Shown here in pieces: positions 1-8,746 of a stretch of 64,000 nucleotides of DNA. The first letter of the stretch is position 1. Each line of letters begins with the position of its first letter. Location of the stretch: positions 311,678 through 375,677 of the forward strand of contig NZ_LYPC01000020.1 of the NCBI RefSeq assembly GCF_001700435.1, read 5' to 3'. The stretch is from Paenibacillus pectinilyticus. Lineage in GTDB: Bacteria; Bacillota; Bacilli; Paenibacillales; NBRC-103111. The notes below the pieces were generated by a model that saw only the letters and a program-made list of their open reading frames with translations, was not told where the DNA came from and did not search any database. The position numbers and the translations under genes were made by a program.

Positions 1-384
1 ATGGGTGCGGTTGGAGCGCTCTATTTAACAAAATGGATAGCAAAGCCTTTCTTCGGTAAATTAGCGCAGCCATTCCTTCAAAAAGTGGAAGAATTCACAA
101 AAAAGCATGAAACATTTGGTCTGTTAGTCATCCGATTCGTCCCGCTGGTCCCGTACCATTTTGTGAACTATACAATGGGGTTTCTGAAAATAAACATTTG
201 GTCTTTTATCTGGACCACTGGATTGGGCATACTTCCCTATACGATAGCAATGAGTGGTATTTATGCGGGAGTTCGAAATGGTTCACTTCTATGGGGAGCC
301 ATCGGTATCTTCGTTTTTATAGTATTGCTAGGTTTAAGCTGGATGATAAAAGCCAGGCGGAGACGTATCTCAAATCGCATATAA
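1..384 (+). CDS. TVP38/TMEM64 (VTT domain) membrane protein, C-terminal part
   Basis: Integral membrane protein of the TVP38/TMEM64 branch of the DedA/VTT superfamily, whose members are thought to act in lipid handling. The frame is open from the first base of the window, so the true start probably lies upstream and this is the C-terminal 127 residues or so. Visible family features are the FVPLVPYHFVNYTMGF stretch (about residues 46-61), followed by hydrophobic segments and a basic tail (KARRRR). A hairpin terminator follows at 444-480. The family call is fairly confident; the substrate is unknown. Confidence 0.7.
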   Translation: MGAVGALYLTKWIAKPFFGKLAQPFLQKVEEFTKKHETFGLLVIRFVPLVPYHFVNYTMGFLKINIWSFIWTTGLGILPYTIAMSGIYAGVRNGSLLWGAIGIFVFIVLLGLSWMIKARRRRISNRI

Positions 385-443
385 TTAATTTGAATTTAGA
401 TCCTCAACAGAAATGAAAAGCACCGCACTTTGAATAGACATTT

Positions 444-480
444 GAAAAAGCTCAGTTTAATCCGAAGGAGGCGCTTTTTC
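444..480 (+). terminator. Terminator after the TVP38-like gene
   Basis: Inverted repeat GAAAAAGC / GCTTTTTC with a short T run in the 3' arm. It lies about 60 bp after the TVP38-like stop codon. Confidence 0.5.
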
Positions 481-613
481 GTTTTCGCTGCGTAGTTGAC
501 CCAATTAAAGGAAACTAGACAGCAACTCTAAAAAATCCCCGATATTTATCAACATTTTCTCAATAAATCTTCATCTTCCTCCTGTATTCTTATGCATAAG
601 AGGTGGTAATCTC

Positions 614-712
614 TTGTCTAAACAATATTGGGTATTTCATACTTCAGCGGTTTTTTTAGGAATTAGTCTGTATTATTTTACAATCATCGGAAAAATGAGT
701 ACATCCATATAA
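614..712 (+). CDS. Possible 32-aa membrane peptide
   Basis: A TTG-started reading frame of 32 codons (LSKQYWVFHTSAVFLGISLY onward) with GAGGTGG a few bases upstream. It is hydrophobic in the middle and matches nothing I recognise. It could be a small membrane peptide or the 5' remnant of a larger lost gene. The rest of 385-915 shows only the terminator at 444-480, with no other convincing gene. Confidence 0.25.
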   Translation: MSKQYWVFHTSAVFLGISLYYFTIIGKMSTSI

Positions 713-914
713 CTTTTATTAACGGAAATTGCTTCCCTTGCCATATGCAGTGGAGGTTTTGCTATTTTACATTTTACGTCCATAACTACTCCAAACCTCA
801 GTCCCGAACTGTAGGTCTTTTTTTGTTGTTCAAGGTTTACATCTAAAAATTCTGAGCAAAATTATAAAATGAATTAACGTGTCCTTTCGTATCGATAGCC
901 ATATCAAAGCATCA

Positions 915-1675
915 AAGCCCCGTGTATTTACACTTCGATAAGAAGGCCGTAGTTTAGCCGCTCCTAGTAAGGCAACGTGATCTAGTTGCTATACTTCGCA
1001 ACACTATTAGATTTTCGCGGGCGTAACCCGAATACCTTATCGCACATATTGCTTGGTAAACATACATTGGAGCTTTCATTTGGGTGACGGTTTTTATCTC
1101 TCTAGGGAAGTTAGGTCCACAATGGAAGCAATATCATCATACGATTAATCGTTATCTGATTTACGCAGGGATTATGGCGGCCTCCATATTGCTGTTGGTA
1201 TACGCCTACCAGAGAAATAAGATTCGATATACCGCACTGCTTACAAGTAGCATCCAAAAGGATCGGATGCTCAAATTAATGTGTTTTGCGTTTGTAATTT
1301 TGGGGGGAGAAGCGCAGGATGAGGGATTACGAATGCTATTTAATCGCGTTGGACCTGCCGCTATCAATCATGGATTTCCCTATACATTTCCAAGTGAGCA
1401 ATCTTTGATTTCATTGACAGTATGTGACTTTGCGGCTTATTTGCTAGTTAGAAATATAGGGAATTTGAAAGTTCGTATCTCAGTGACCTTTTATGTTATT
1501 TTACTATGTCTCTAGTTGGGATCTGTCGCGTCTTCATTTATGTAAAATTCCCAAGTGATGTGCTTGCTGGTTACATATAAGGGGGGAATTGGTTCAGTCT
1601 GAAAGTGATCCTATTAGAGATTTATCGAATGCTGCGAAGAAATGAAATTCATATTTTTTTGAAAAATAGAGAAAA
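915..1675 (+). pseudogene. Decayed DedA-PAP2 fusion gene
   Basis: Remnant of a gene paralogous to the intact DedA-PAP2 fusion at 47944-49233. Translation in changing frames gives recognisable pieces in the correct order: VYLHFDKKA (near 920), FAGVTRIPYRTY (near 1015-1045), IGAFIWVTVFISLGKLGPQW (1066-1125), the PAP2-like piece with FPSEQ (1390) and YLLVR, then VGICRVF and FPSDVLAGYI (1515-1580) and a tail SLKVILLEIYR (near 1605). It has several frameshifts and stops, and the middle of the protein is deleted. A 143-residue open stretch (1084-1515) is only the best surviving part. The remnant character is clear; exact ends are approximate. Confidence 0.75.
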
Positions 1676-1700
1676 AGCCGGTGCTTATGCACCGACTTTT
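1671..1700 (-). terminator. Terminator of the FTR1-like gene
   Basis: On the minus strand a hairpin with arms AGTCGGTGC / GCACCGGCT is followed by TTTTTC. It sits about 20 bp downstream of the FTR1-like stop codon. Confidence 0.65.
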
Positions 1701-1718
1701 AATGAACCTCATATGATC

Positions 1719-2687
1719 TTAATTCGTTAATTTTTCTGCCAATTTTGGCTTCCATACTCTTATGAATTGTAAGAAGACATAAGAACCAACGACAAAGACG
1801 AAAGCAAAGGCCTGTGCGCTTATGGTTTCAACTGTGGGGAAGAACGCAAACCATAATCCCATCCAGGAAGGAATAGTAAAGTCAAGATTAGTCGTTGAAA
1901 TCCAACCGGCAAGCTGCATTTCTTGAGCGGTCTCGCCTGTCATAACTAAAAGTACTAGGATGAGTAATCCACCGGTTAAGATCAACATTTTCTTGTAAGG
2001 AAGTTTTTGATGTCCGACAAATGTCAGAATGGCAACAATTCCAGTAAAAAACAACCCGATCAATGCACCTAATAAAATAACTTGGCTGCCTACTTGCAAT
2101 CGAATGTTCTGTAGGAATAGAACGACTTCAAATCCTTCCCGATACATCGAGGTTAAACCGATAATCACAAGACTCCAATAGGATGCCGCAACATTTGGAG
2201 TTGCTTCTTTGGATACATCTGTAATCTGACGACGTTTTTTATTATGTAAAGAAATCCACCCAGTCCAATAAATCTTATGGAAAAACCAGTTCATGATAAC
2301 GAGAAGGACTATATTCGCTAAAAGCCCAGTCCCCGCTTGAACATTAAGTTCCGACGTTGTTGAACCAACTAAGGAAATAATACCTACTACAACAAACCAA
2401 GTGACAATGGTTGCTGCTAATGAGATGCCGGATCCGACAAAAATTGGCTTCCAAGAATCCTTTTTATTTCTGATAAGACCTGCCGTTATTGCGGATAGAA
2501 CAAGAATGGCTTCTAAGCCTTCACGAAATACGAGAATTGCCGTATTTAGAATAGCTGTAGCTGGTGTTATATTACTTTCCGAAGGATCGGGTGCACCATT
2601 CGCCGTAATCCCTTGCCACACTAGGATGCCGATTACGATAAGGGCCATAATCCATAACATAATTTTTTTTGGGGTAAAATGCTTCAT
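1719..2687 (-). CDS. FTR1-family iron permease
   Basis: High-affinity iron permease of the FTR1/EfeU (oxidase-dependent iron transporter) family, which moves ferric iron across the cytoplasmic membrane. The two diagnostic acidic motifs are present: REGLEAIL near residue 55 and REGFEVVLF near residue 183, each in a membrane helix. Length (about 322 aa, 7 predicted membrane segments) fits the family. I place the start at the ATG at 2687 because GAGGATT lies 9-12 bases upstream; an in-frame TTG at 2696 overlaps that ribosome-binding site. EfeO/EfeB partners are not next to it. A Fur-box-like palindrome at 2719-2742 suggests iron repression. A second, unrelated permease-like gene lies at 3980-4747. 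Confidence 0.88.
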   Translation of the reverse strand: MKHFTPKKIMLWIMALIVIGILVWQGITANGAPDPSESNITPATAILNTAILVFREGLEAILVLSAITAGLIRNKKDSWKPIFVGSGISLAATIVTWFVVVGIISLVGSTTSELNVQAGTGLLANIVLLVIMNWFFHKIYWTGWISLHNKKRRQITDVSKEATPNVAASYWSLVIIGLTSMYREGFEVVLFLQNIRLQVGSQVILLGALIGLFFTGIVAILTFVGHQKLPYKKMLILTGGLLILVLLVMTGETAQEMQLAGWISTTNLDFTIPSWMGLWFAFFPTVETISAQAFAFVFVVGSYVFLQFIRVWKPKLAEKLTN

Positions 2688-2718
2688 GTAAACCAATCCT
2701 CATTTCTCAACGTATTCA

Positions 2719-2742
2719 AATGATAATAAATATCATTATCAC
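2719..2742 (-). promoter_or_regulatory. Fur-box-like operator upstream of the FTR1-like gene
   Basis: The segment TGATAATAAATATCATTATC closely resembles the Fur consensus (GATAAT repeats in inverted order). It lies 30-55 bp before the start codon of an iron-permease gene, which is where an iron repressor would bind. Binding is inferred, not shown. Confidence 0.6.
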
Positions 2743-2876
2743 TTGATCAGTATAAGTAAAAACTGATATTTCTGCAACAAGAATTAATTAATCCCTATTA
2801 ATCTATGGAACTAGCCCTCGCATCTATGAATCTTAAGAATAATATATATTATCTCTTTTGAAAGGAGTTGATATAT

Positions 2877-3065
2877 ATGACAATTTTGGTCAACCAGTTT
2901 TATGGAATTGTTTACAGAAATACCAATGGAACTACAACTGTTTTTAATGCACGCGTTGTGGCAAGAGGGTTAACTAGAATAAGAATCAAATTCATGAACG
3001 CAAGAGGAATCATCGTTTTTAGATTTCTTTTCATTCGCCAAATTCTTAGACTTGTCTTAATCTAA
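2877..3065 (+). CDS. Small basic hypothetical protein
   Basis: A 62-residue protein starting at ATG 2877, with AAAGGAG about 9 bases upstream; an in-frame TTG at 2868 is too close to that site. It is rich in arginine and isoleucine/phenylalanine (FRFLFIRQ near the C-terminus). I recognise no family. A hairpin terminator (3100-3133) follows. The sequence just after it recurs at 22.64 kb, so this may be the surviving gene of a duplicated block. Confidence 0.45.
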   Translation: MTILVNQFYGIVYRNTNGTTTVFNARVVARGLTRIRIKFMNARGIIVFRFLFIRQILRLVLI

Positions 3066-3099
3066 TAAAACTTAGAAATGATGATACAGAATGAACCCG

Positions 3100-3133
3100 G
3101 AAGATGGACGTTAATAGCGACATCTTCTTTTTT
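3100..3133 (+). terminator. Terminator after the small gene
   Basis: GAAGATG / CATCTTC arms followed by TTTTTT. A near-identical terminator is at 22692-22725. Confidence 0.65.
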
Positions 3134-3165
3134 GTGTTTTTCAGGGTTCAATATCCTTCCTTCAT

Positions 3166-3660
3166 ACACAGGCTTATATATCATTCAGAGAGCGATTGAT
3201 ATAGCAAAAATCAATGCGAGACCTTTTGATGATATCAGAATCATGATGATGCGAAACGATCAGAATCAGTGGCAGTACGCAGGAATGTTAGCCAAAGTTG
3301 CTAGACGATCTAGTGTGATTACGAACGTAACTAGGGGAGGGGGATATGCAACTCCCATTGAGCATGCGTTAGACACATCACTTCGTTTATCCCACAATCA
3401 GAACAGAAACAAAGAATTATTCATGAATCAATTCGTTAAAGTCATCGTATCTGTATACGATTTAATCGCAACAAATATTCTGCTCAAATTGGTATTGATT
3501 TTGGGATCGATCAACATCACAAATTATGGATCATTGAAATCAATTTTTACTATCCATCGCATGAACTGTTTATCAAACTCAAAGATAAAACGATGTATCG
3601 AAAAATTAAAAGCTTAAGAAATACGTATATGAAAGATCTCTGAGCTGGAAGGATTAGAAG
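3166..3660 (+). pseudogene. Broken YheC/YheD-type ATP-grasp gene
   Basis: 3' half of a gene closely related to the intact one at 23724-24491. The order YIIQRAIDIAK, the RIMMMRN region, AGMLAKVA, SSVITNV, RGGGYA and LDTSLRLSH is kept. A frameshift near 3400-3420 moves the C-terminal part (IDFGIDQHHKLWIIEINF, KLKDKTMYRKIKS) into another frame. The 5' half is absent. The segment is followed by a decayed terminator at about 3682-3720. Clearly non-functional. Confidence 0.8.
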
Positions 3661-3894
3661 AAAGTGAGTCTCCTCCACGGCGAAAAGCTCCGATCCCATG
3701 TTTAAGTTGGATTGGAGTATTTTAGTTTACTTACGTTTATACGTAAGAACCGACCGTTTGCTCTCGCGATACGATGAGCGTCTGCGTTTCTTTTGTATAG
3801 ATGAAATTGAATCATTCACAGTAGATTCTAATGTAGATTCTAATGATACGCATGTACAATTCATTTATCATTCAATTTAAAAAGGATAATTAGG

Positions 3895-3913
3895 GTGATT
3901 TTGATCAAATCAC
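3895..3913. promoter_or_regulatory. Palindrome upstream of the COG4280-like gene
   Basis: GTGATTT-TGATC-AAATCAC, perfect 7-base arms around a 5-base centre, about 65 bp before the start of the membrane protein. The position fits an operator. The spacing does not match the classic CRP/FNR site, so the regulator is unknown. Confidence 0.35.
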
Positions 3914-3979
3914 ATTATTCTTTACATCTATACATAACTTTATAAAAGGTATCTGTCAGTTTCAAAGGAGTGACTGAGC

Positions 3980-4747
3980 ATAGAAGCATTGTATGCCATA
4001 TTCATTGGTTTTATTGGAACTGCCGTGGAATTTGTTGAAGCTTTAACGGTCATTTTAGCAGTCGGGCTGGTCCGTGGATGGAAATATGCCATATTGGGAG
4101 CGGTCACTGCTTTCATTATTCTCATTTTGTTAGTATGCCTAATTGGTGCTCCTTTAGCTCTCATAATCCAAATTAACTGGGTTCAAACCATTGTTGGATT
4201 ATGCTCACTTCTATTTGGGATTCGATGGCTGCGTAAAGCTATCCTACCATATGGCGGGTTAATAGCACTTCATGATGAGGAAGAAGCATTCAAAGAGGAA
4301 TTTAATCGTATGCACAAGGTTGGCTTCGTCAAACAAGGTTTTGACCGATTTGCATTTATGACGACCTTCGGAATTACAATGCATGAGGGTCTAGAAACTA
4401 TTATAATTGTTATCACTTTCGGTCTTAGCCTGCATAAGATGAATTATACTGTATTAGGCGCCGCACTTGCTCTGATTTTCGTTATTTCAGCTGGCTTTAT
4501 TTTGCGTAAACCACTATCCAAGGTCCCTGAAAACACGATGAAATACGTGGTTGGTGTGATGTTAACCAGTTTTGGAGCCTTCTGGACAGGCGAGGGATTC
4601 GGGGTCATTTGGCCAAATGAGGATGCATCCATTTTATATATTGCTTTAACGATAGTGGTATTTTCATATGTTATGGTAAAACGTATTAAGAACAAATTAC
4701 AGAGTGTAGGACTAAAGAAAACGAATAGAGGGGGAGTGGAGATATGA
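3980..4747 (+). CDS. COG4280-like membrane protein (FTR1-related)
   Basis: Predicted multi-spanning membrane protein of the uncharacterised COG4280 type, distantly like FTR1 permeases: two helices carry acidic motifs (VEFVEALT near the N-terminus and HEGLETIII near residue 135). I infer an ion-transport role, possibly metal, but this is unproven. Start problem: the best ribosome-binding site (AAAGGAG, 3964-3970) points to an ATA codon at 3980 giving xEALYAIFIG; the first standard start in frame is TTG at 3989, 18 bases from that site. Either ATA is used, or a former ATG has mutated. The stop overlaps the next gene by ATGA, so the two are coupled. Confidence 0.65.
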   Translation: MEALYAIFIGFIGTAVEFVEALTVILAVGLVRGWKYAILGAVTAFIILILLVCLIGAPLALIIQINWVQTIVGLCSLLFGIRWLRKAILPYGGLIALHDEEEAFKEEFNRMHKVGFVKQGFDRFAFMTTFGITMHEGLETIIIVITFGLSLHKMNYTVLGAALALIFVISAGFILRKPLSKVPENTMKYVVGVMLTSFGAFWTGEGFGVIWPNEDASILYIALTIVVFSYVMVKRIKNKLQSVGLKKTNRGGVEI

Positions 4748-4953
4748 AAGAAGTATTGAATATTATTTTGGGCATATTTATAGATGATGCCCGGTTAGCC
4801 TTAACTTTAGTTATTTCTGTAGCACTCTCTGCCCTAGTTTCTACACTGGGATATCCTATCGTCGGTATGTTTTGTTTGTGGGTAGGTCTACTGTTAGCGC
4901 TTTTTATTTCCATTGAACATCAACTTCACGTAAAGATGCATTCAAAGAAATAA
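4744..4953 (+). CDS. Small two-helix membrane protein
   Basis: A 69-residue protein with two hydrophobic segments (about 5-35 and 38-58) and a basic tail ending in HSKK. Its ATG overlaps the stop of the COG4280-like gene (ATGA), so it is probably translated with it and may be its partner subunit. I recognise no characterised family. Confidence 0.6.
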   Translation: MKEVLNIILGIFIDDARLALTLVISVALSALVSTLGYPIVGMFCLWVGLLLALFISIEHQLHVKMHSKK

Positions 4954-5054
4954 TAATTAATGAAGCCCATCTATGAATACATTTTAATTCATTGTAGTAG
5001 TTAGTTACTGTGTTGGCACAGAGATTAGATAAAATACTGTAACCATCATTCATA

Positions 5055-5095
5055 TCTGAATGGTGGTGTGCCTATGCTTCATACGGATTATTAAA
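5055..5095 (+). pseudogene. 5' remnant of a YheC/YheD-type gene
   Basis: The stretch ATCTGAATGGTGGTGTGC and the following ATGCTTCATACGG match 14599-14630, the 5' end of the YheC/YheD pseudogene at 14617. Here the frame stops after six codons (MLHTDY). The remainder of the gap 4954-5287 holds no convincing gene. Confidence 0.45.
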
Positions 5096-5287
5096 CTCCT
5101 TGACTTGGTTATTGTAGCTGCAACAAATGAGAAGAGAATGAGAAACGATTACTGAACGAACGCTATCCGATCTGATGTTTATGGTAAAATAAAGCACCAA
5201 AATTCATACACAATTTCTTCATCAGTTTTTAATCTTGGTTTAGTAAGCTTGAAACCAGGTTTAAAAAAACGACTGAAGGAGTAACTT

Positions 5288-5872
5288 ATGAATTTAGCTC
5301 AATTAGATTACCAATGGTTTCAAACCATTAATAGCTTTGCGGACAGATTTTCCGCTTTGAATCCAATCGTTGCTTTCTTTGCAAATAACTTGGATTACGT
5401 TTTTTACTTAGGTGTTATTGTTTATTGGTTTATTCGAACGCCAGATAATCGCAAAATGGTCGTGAATACACTCCTTTCAGGAGGCGTAGCACTGGGAGTC
5501 AATAACATTATTGGTGTGATTTATCATCGGGATCGTCCGTTCGTAGCTCATCATGTCATCCAATTAGTTCAGCACGATGCATCAGCTTCTTTTCCCAGTA
5601 ATCATGCAGCAGCAGCTTTTGCCGTAGCGACCTCAATTTGGCTTTGGCGCCGAAAAGAAGGAAGCGTTTGGTTCGTTCTTGCCATACTAATCGGATTTTC
5701 CCGGATTTGGTCTGGGATTCACTATCCATTAGATATTATTGGAGGCGCGATTTCTGGAACTGTTATCGGGATCGCCGTTAAAAAGATTATGAGTCAGCAA
5801 GTGCTGAAAAAGGTTTCCGATTCCGTAATCTGTTTTTATGAATCCATTGAACATAAGGTATGGAAACCATAG
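5288..5872 (+). CDS. bcrC: BcrC-type undecaprenyl-diphosphatase (PAP2 family)
   Basis: Membrane phosphatase of the PAP2 superfamily that removes a phosphate from undecaprenyl diphosphate, recycling the lipid carrier for wall synthesis and giving bacitracin tolerance in relatives. All three catalytic blocks are visible: YHRDRPF (about residue 79), SFPSNHAA (about 97), and SRIWSGIHYPLDI (about 140). Length (194 aa) and the opening NxxxNxFA pattern fit BcrC. Start ATG is preceded by GAAGGAG. It is monocistronic. In Bacillus subtilis bcrC is under ECF sigma control; I see a TGAAACC sequence upstream, but no clear promoter spacing. Confidence 0.85.
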   Translation: MNLAQLDYQWFQTINSFADRFSALNPIVAFFANNLDYVFYLGVIVYWFIRTPDNRKMVVNTLLSGGVALGVNNIIGVIYHRDRPFVAHHVIQLVQHDASASFPSNHAAAAFAVATSIWLWRRKEGSVWFVLAILIGFSRIWSGIHYPLDIIGGAISGTVIGIAVKKIMSQQVLKKVSDSVICFYESIEHKVWKP

Positions 5873-5991
5873 CTACTTACACAAGTCAGGACAGAGAATG
5901 CTCAGTCTTGGCTTTAAGGTAAAAATTAGATCCTAGGCCACGAATTGTGGCAAGTTCACATCGATGATTGGCGTGTTAAATTTTCCTGAAA

Positions 5992-6025
5992 AAACTCCAA
6001 TCCACATCTAACAGGATTGGAGTTT
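5992..6025 (-). terminator. Terminator of the glycosyltransferase unit
   Basis: AAACTCCAATCC / GGATTGGAGTTT hairpin with a T6 run when read on the minus strand. It can also act weakly on the plus strand for bcrC. The same stem sequence recurs in other terminators of this window (24506-24546). Confidence 0.65.
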
Positions 6026-6054
6026 CATAATTTGTAGCCTTTTGTCATAATCAG

Positions 6055-6297
6055 CTACCAGTTTATAGTGAAACGAGTGATCTCTTCTAGTACAAGTTCA
6101 TCACCTAACAAGACTTCCTTCAACTCAAGATTTGTAACAGCCTTGATTCGATGTTTAATGCCTACTTGATAGGAACCCAACATTGGTGACTGAGACAATT
6201 GGCCAAGTATTTCTTTGATTTGATTAGTTTTATCTTTATGAGCGATCAAAATTCCGTCAGAACATGCAGCAACAATTATATTGGGAATGTTATTCAA
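6055..6297 (-). CDS. Hypothetical protein, start uncertain
   Basis: An 80-residue open frame (TTG at 6297) downstream of the glycosyltransferase on the same strand. The frame continues upstream without a good start to a TGA near 6325, and an alternative frame (GDVQILKYADN) directly follows the only ribosome-binding-like site. A one-base shift there would join the two into a longer protein of about 90 residues. So this may be a small gene with a 5' frameshift. It has no recognised domain; the pattern SDGILIAHKD is notable. Confidence 0.4.
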   Translation of the reverse strand: MNNIPNIIVAACSDGILIAHKDKTNQIKEILGQLSQSPMLGSYQVGIKHRIKAVTNLELKEVLLGDELVLEEITRFTINW

Positions 6298-6337
6298 TTG
6301 TCTGCATATTTCAAAATTTGAACATCACCCTTCAAAA

Positions 6338-7450
6338 TTATTTCTTAGATCGCATTACTTTTTCAACCGCATGCTTCATTAATTTTCCCGCGTGATCCCA
6401 AGATAATTTAAACATATCTCTCCTGCCTTGGAGTCCTTTTGCTTTGCAAAGAACGGGATTCTCATAAGCTTTCCTCATGATCTTCTTCAAGCTGTGCAGA
6501 TCCGGTTCCGCCCATAGTTGTCCCTTTTCCGCAAAAAGATGGCTGAACCTTCTTGAGATGGCATGCCGACTGTTCATGCTAACAGATGGGCTCCTCAACT
6601 TAAAAGGAATTAAGAACGAGTTATTGGGCGTAAGGAAATCCATTTGTCCGCCCCAACCTGTTGCGATGACCGGCACACCGCTCGCCAACGCTTCTAGAAA
6701 AGGTAGTCCGACACCCTCGCCACGAGTGGGGAGAACGAAGGCATTACCGAGTGTATACAAACCCTTCAGCTGGCTTTCACTGAGTCGTCTGCCGATAATG
6801 ACAACAGGGGCTGTATCTTTGCGGATACCCAGCCTTTTTTTATATATCGATATCTGATGCTTGATCCATTGCTCATTCTCATAGGCTGTATTTCCGTTCG
6901 TTTTGATTACTAGAATGACGTTATCTTTTGATGAAAACTCTTCCCAGTATGCTCTAAGCAAGCCTTCTGGATTTTTACGATGCTGGAAGCCAAAGACAGA
7001 CACGAATGTAAATTTTCCCGCCGCACGGGGCAAAGTCATCTTCTTATTGTTCGGATGAAACTCCATGGTGTTAACACCATGAGGAACATTAAAAATCGGT
7101 ATTTTTACACCGCTATTCTTTAGTGCCCTTTTATTATGTTGTGAAGGTACACAAACCGCATCAAATTTGTTCATATGGGGACGCCATCTCTGGGGGATCC
7201 TGCTTGTTTCCCAAACAGTATTCAAAATAATTCGATCAAAAAGATTTCGTTCTTTTTTCCATTGAATATGACTAGGAATATGATGATAAATAAGTGCTTT
7301 TCGTCTTTTTACCGATATGCCATGGCTTAAAGTACCAACTCCAACAGTAACGCCCTGGCGCTTTAGTGAACGTACATACGATCTGCTTGCACGACCAAGA
7401 CCGCTACGTTTGTGTACGGGTCCTTTCCAGACAACATAATAGGGCTTCAT
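6338..7450 (-). CDS. GT4-type glycosyltransferase
   Basis: Cytoplasmic glycosyltransferase with a GT-B fold (GT4/family 1), transferring a sugar from a nucleotide-sugar donor. The donor-binding end is clear: TRGEGVGLPFLEALASG near residues 242-258 carries the conserved E-x7-E pattern, followed by VPVIATGWGG. A G-rich acceptor loop (SGLGRASR) is near residue 16. Length of 370 aa fits the family. It lies alone with a small hypothetical gene downstream. Similar enzymes in Paenibacillus occur near spore-surface genes, and many such genes are in this window, so a coat or surface glycan role is possible but inferred. No strong ribosome-binding site precedes the ATG. Confidence 0.8.
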   Translation of the reverse strand: MKPYYVVWKGPVHKRSGLGRASRSYVRSLKRQGVTVGVGTLSHGISVKRRKALIYHHIPSHIQWKKERNLFDRIILNTVWETSRIPQRWRPHMNKFDAVCVPSQHNKRALKNSGVKIPIFNVPHGVNTMEFHPNNKKMTLPRAAGKFTFVSVFGFQHRKNPEGLLRAYWEEFSSKDNVILVIKTNGNTAYENEQWIKHQISIYKKRLGIRKDTAPVVIIGRRLSESQLKGLYTLGNAFVLPTRGEGVGLPFLEALASGVPVIATGWGGQMDFLTPNNSFLIPFKLRSPSVSMNSRHAISRRFSHLFAEKGQLWAEPDLHSLKKIMRKAYENPVLCKAKGLQGRRDMFKLSWDHAGKLMKHAVEKVMRSKK

Positions 7451-7986
7451 ATAGACATCACGTCATACATAACATGGGGAAGTATAACTAGGACCTTTTC
7501 AACTGCTGGGATTAACACATCAATTCGGGTTGTCATTCGCTCATCTCCATATAATCAAAATATATTTATTATGATATGTGGAGAGAAAGAAATGGATTGG
7601 AGTATTTAGTATTAATTTGTACTCATAATTTAAGTGGTTGGAGAAGGGGAATTGATAGAATACTGCGCTACTCAAGACTTTTGTATGGATGCTCAGTTCT
7701 ACTGTTAATCTCCGAATGGCACGAATTATCTTTAGCATCGCAAGTGATTTTACATAGAACCTTATCAGAGTGGTCATAATACTATTCGACGGTGAAAACA
7801 GCGAGGTGTAGTGTCGCAGAGCATTTAATGATAAAACACCAGGGAAGTTGTTTTTGAATCCATATTAAAGCGAGGCGATGTGCCGTGAGCTCATTAATGT
7901 AGTCTTGTACTGCAATTAGTGTGATGAGGTAGATACCGAGCAATGTAAGGATCAAGGCAAAAGTACCATCAATCTATTCGCCGTCG

Positions 7987-8012
7987 AAAAGGACTCCGAA
8001 AGGAGTTCTTTT
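7987..8012 (+). terminator. Terminator before the two-component operon
   Basis: AAAAGGACTCC-GAAA-GGAGTTCTTTT, a GNRA-type loop hairpin with a following T-rich stretch. The 7451-8053 interval otherwise holds only short random-looking frames; I see no convincing gene in it. Confidence 0.6.
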
Positions 8013-8053
8013 CTGTTTTTTATTATCATTATTCTAGTGGGACGGTGAGTTCA

Positions 8054-8746
8054 GTGAATATTCTACTTGCAGAAGATGATCTAAAGCTTGGAAAGCTGGT
8101 GAAATATGTCCTTGAAAAAAAAGGTGGGTACCAAGTAGATTGGGTAGAAAATGGTGAAGATGCTTTGGTTTATGCAGAAGGATCCATGTATGATGTTCTA
8201 ATTGTTGATTGGATGATGCCTAGATTGGACGGCATTGCTGTTTGCAAGAAACTGAGGTCTGGAAACTATGGCAGAGCTATTCTGTTGTTAACTGCAAAGG
8301 ATGCACTTCAAGACAAGATTGTCGGTTTGGATGCCGGAGCGGACGATTACATAACGAAACCTTTTGAGATGGATGAATTACTCGCGCGTCTTCGTTCCTT
8401 AAAACGGCGCAATTTTGCTCCTATTCAATCGGATGTTGTGGCATTCAGAACATTTTCATTAAACCGGAGTTCCCATCAATTATTTCAGAATAATGAAGAG
8501 ATTATCCTTAGTCAGAGGGAGTATCAGCTGCTGGATCTATTTCTTCAAAATATTGGCTATGTTTTAACACGGGAACTTATTTTAGATCGTATATGGGGTG
8601 TTGGTAGTGACGTATCCTATAAAAATGTGGATATCACAGTAAAGATGCTGCGCGATAAACTGGAAACGGAGCATGAACAGCCGATGATCCACAGTATCAG
8701 GGGGGTGGGGTATCGATTTAAAAATGAAATTTCTGAAAAAGGCTGA
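8054..8746 (+). CDS. OmpR/PhoB-family response regulator
   Basis: DNA-binding response regulator of a two-component system. The receiver domain shows the acidic pair (AEDD), the phospho-acceptor Asp in VLIVDWMMP (about residue 51), the TAKDA switch Thr, and the K of ITKPF. A winged-helix output domain follows (LSQREYQLLDLFLQN, then SIRGVGYRF at the end). I choose GTG 8054 (MNILLAEDD) because GGTGAG lies just before it; GTG 8045 would add three residues. It overlaps the kinase gene by 23 bases, so the pair is co-translated. Confidence 0.9.
   Translation: MNILLAEDDLKLGKLVKYVLEKKGGYQVDWVENGEDALVYAEGSMYDVLIVDWMMPRLDGIAVCKKLRSGNYGRAILLLTAKDALQDKIVGLDAGADDYITKPFEMDELLARLRSLKRRNFAPIQSDVVAFRTFSLNRSSHQLFQNNEEIILSQREYQLLDLFLQNIGYVLTRELILDRIWGVGSDVSYKNVDITVKMLRDKLETEHEQPMIHSIRGVGYRFKNEISEKG

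Larger units (their letters stand above)
3050..3780 (+). repeat. Diverged, internally deleted copy of the 22.64-24.59 kb block
   Basis: Two segments match another part of the window in the same order and strand: 3050-3172 matches about 22642-22762 (terminator and following CAGGGTTCAA stretch), and 3173-3780 matches about 24008-24590 (3' half of an ATP-grasp gene, its terminator and the following ACGTAAG sequence). About 1.25 kb present in the other copy, including the LysM-NlpC/P60 gene, is missing here. Confidence 0.7.

Noticed and set aside
5240-5287. ECF-type promoter (TGAAACC ... CGAC) before bcrC
   Set aside because: The spacer is only 14 bases and the start would fall inside the ribosome-binding site, so it does not fit a sigma-M/W promoter.
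7451-7779. Open frames of 60-78 codons on both strands in the 7.45-7.78 kb gap
   Set aside because: No ribosome-binding sites, unusual composition and overlapping frames; they look random.
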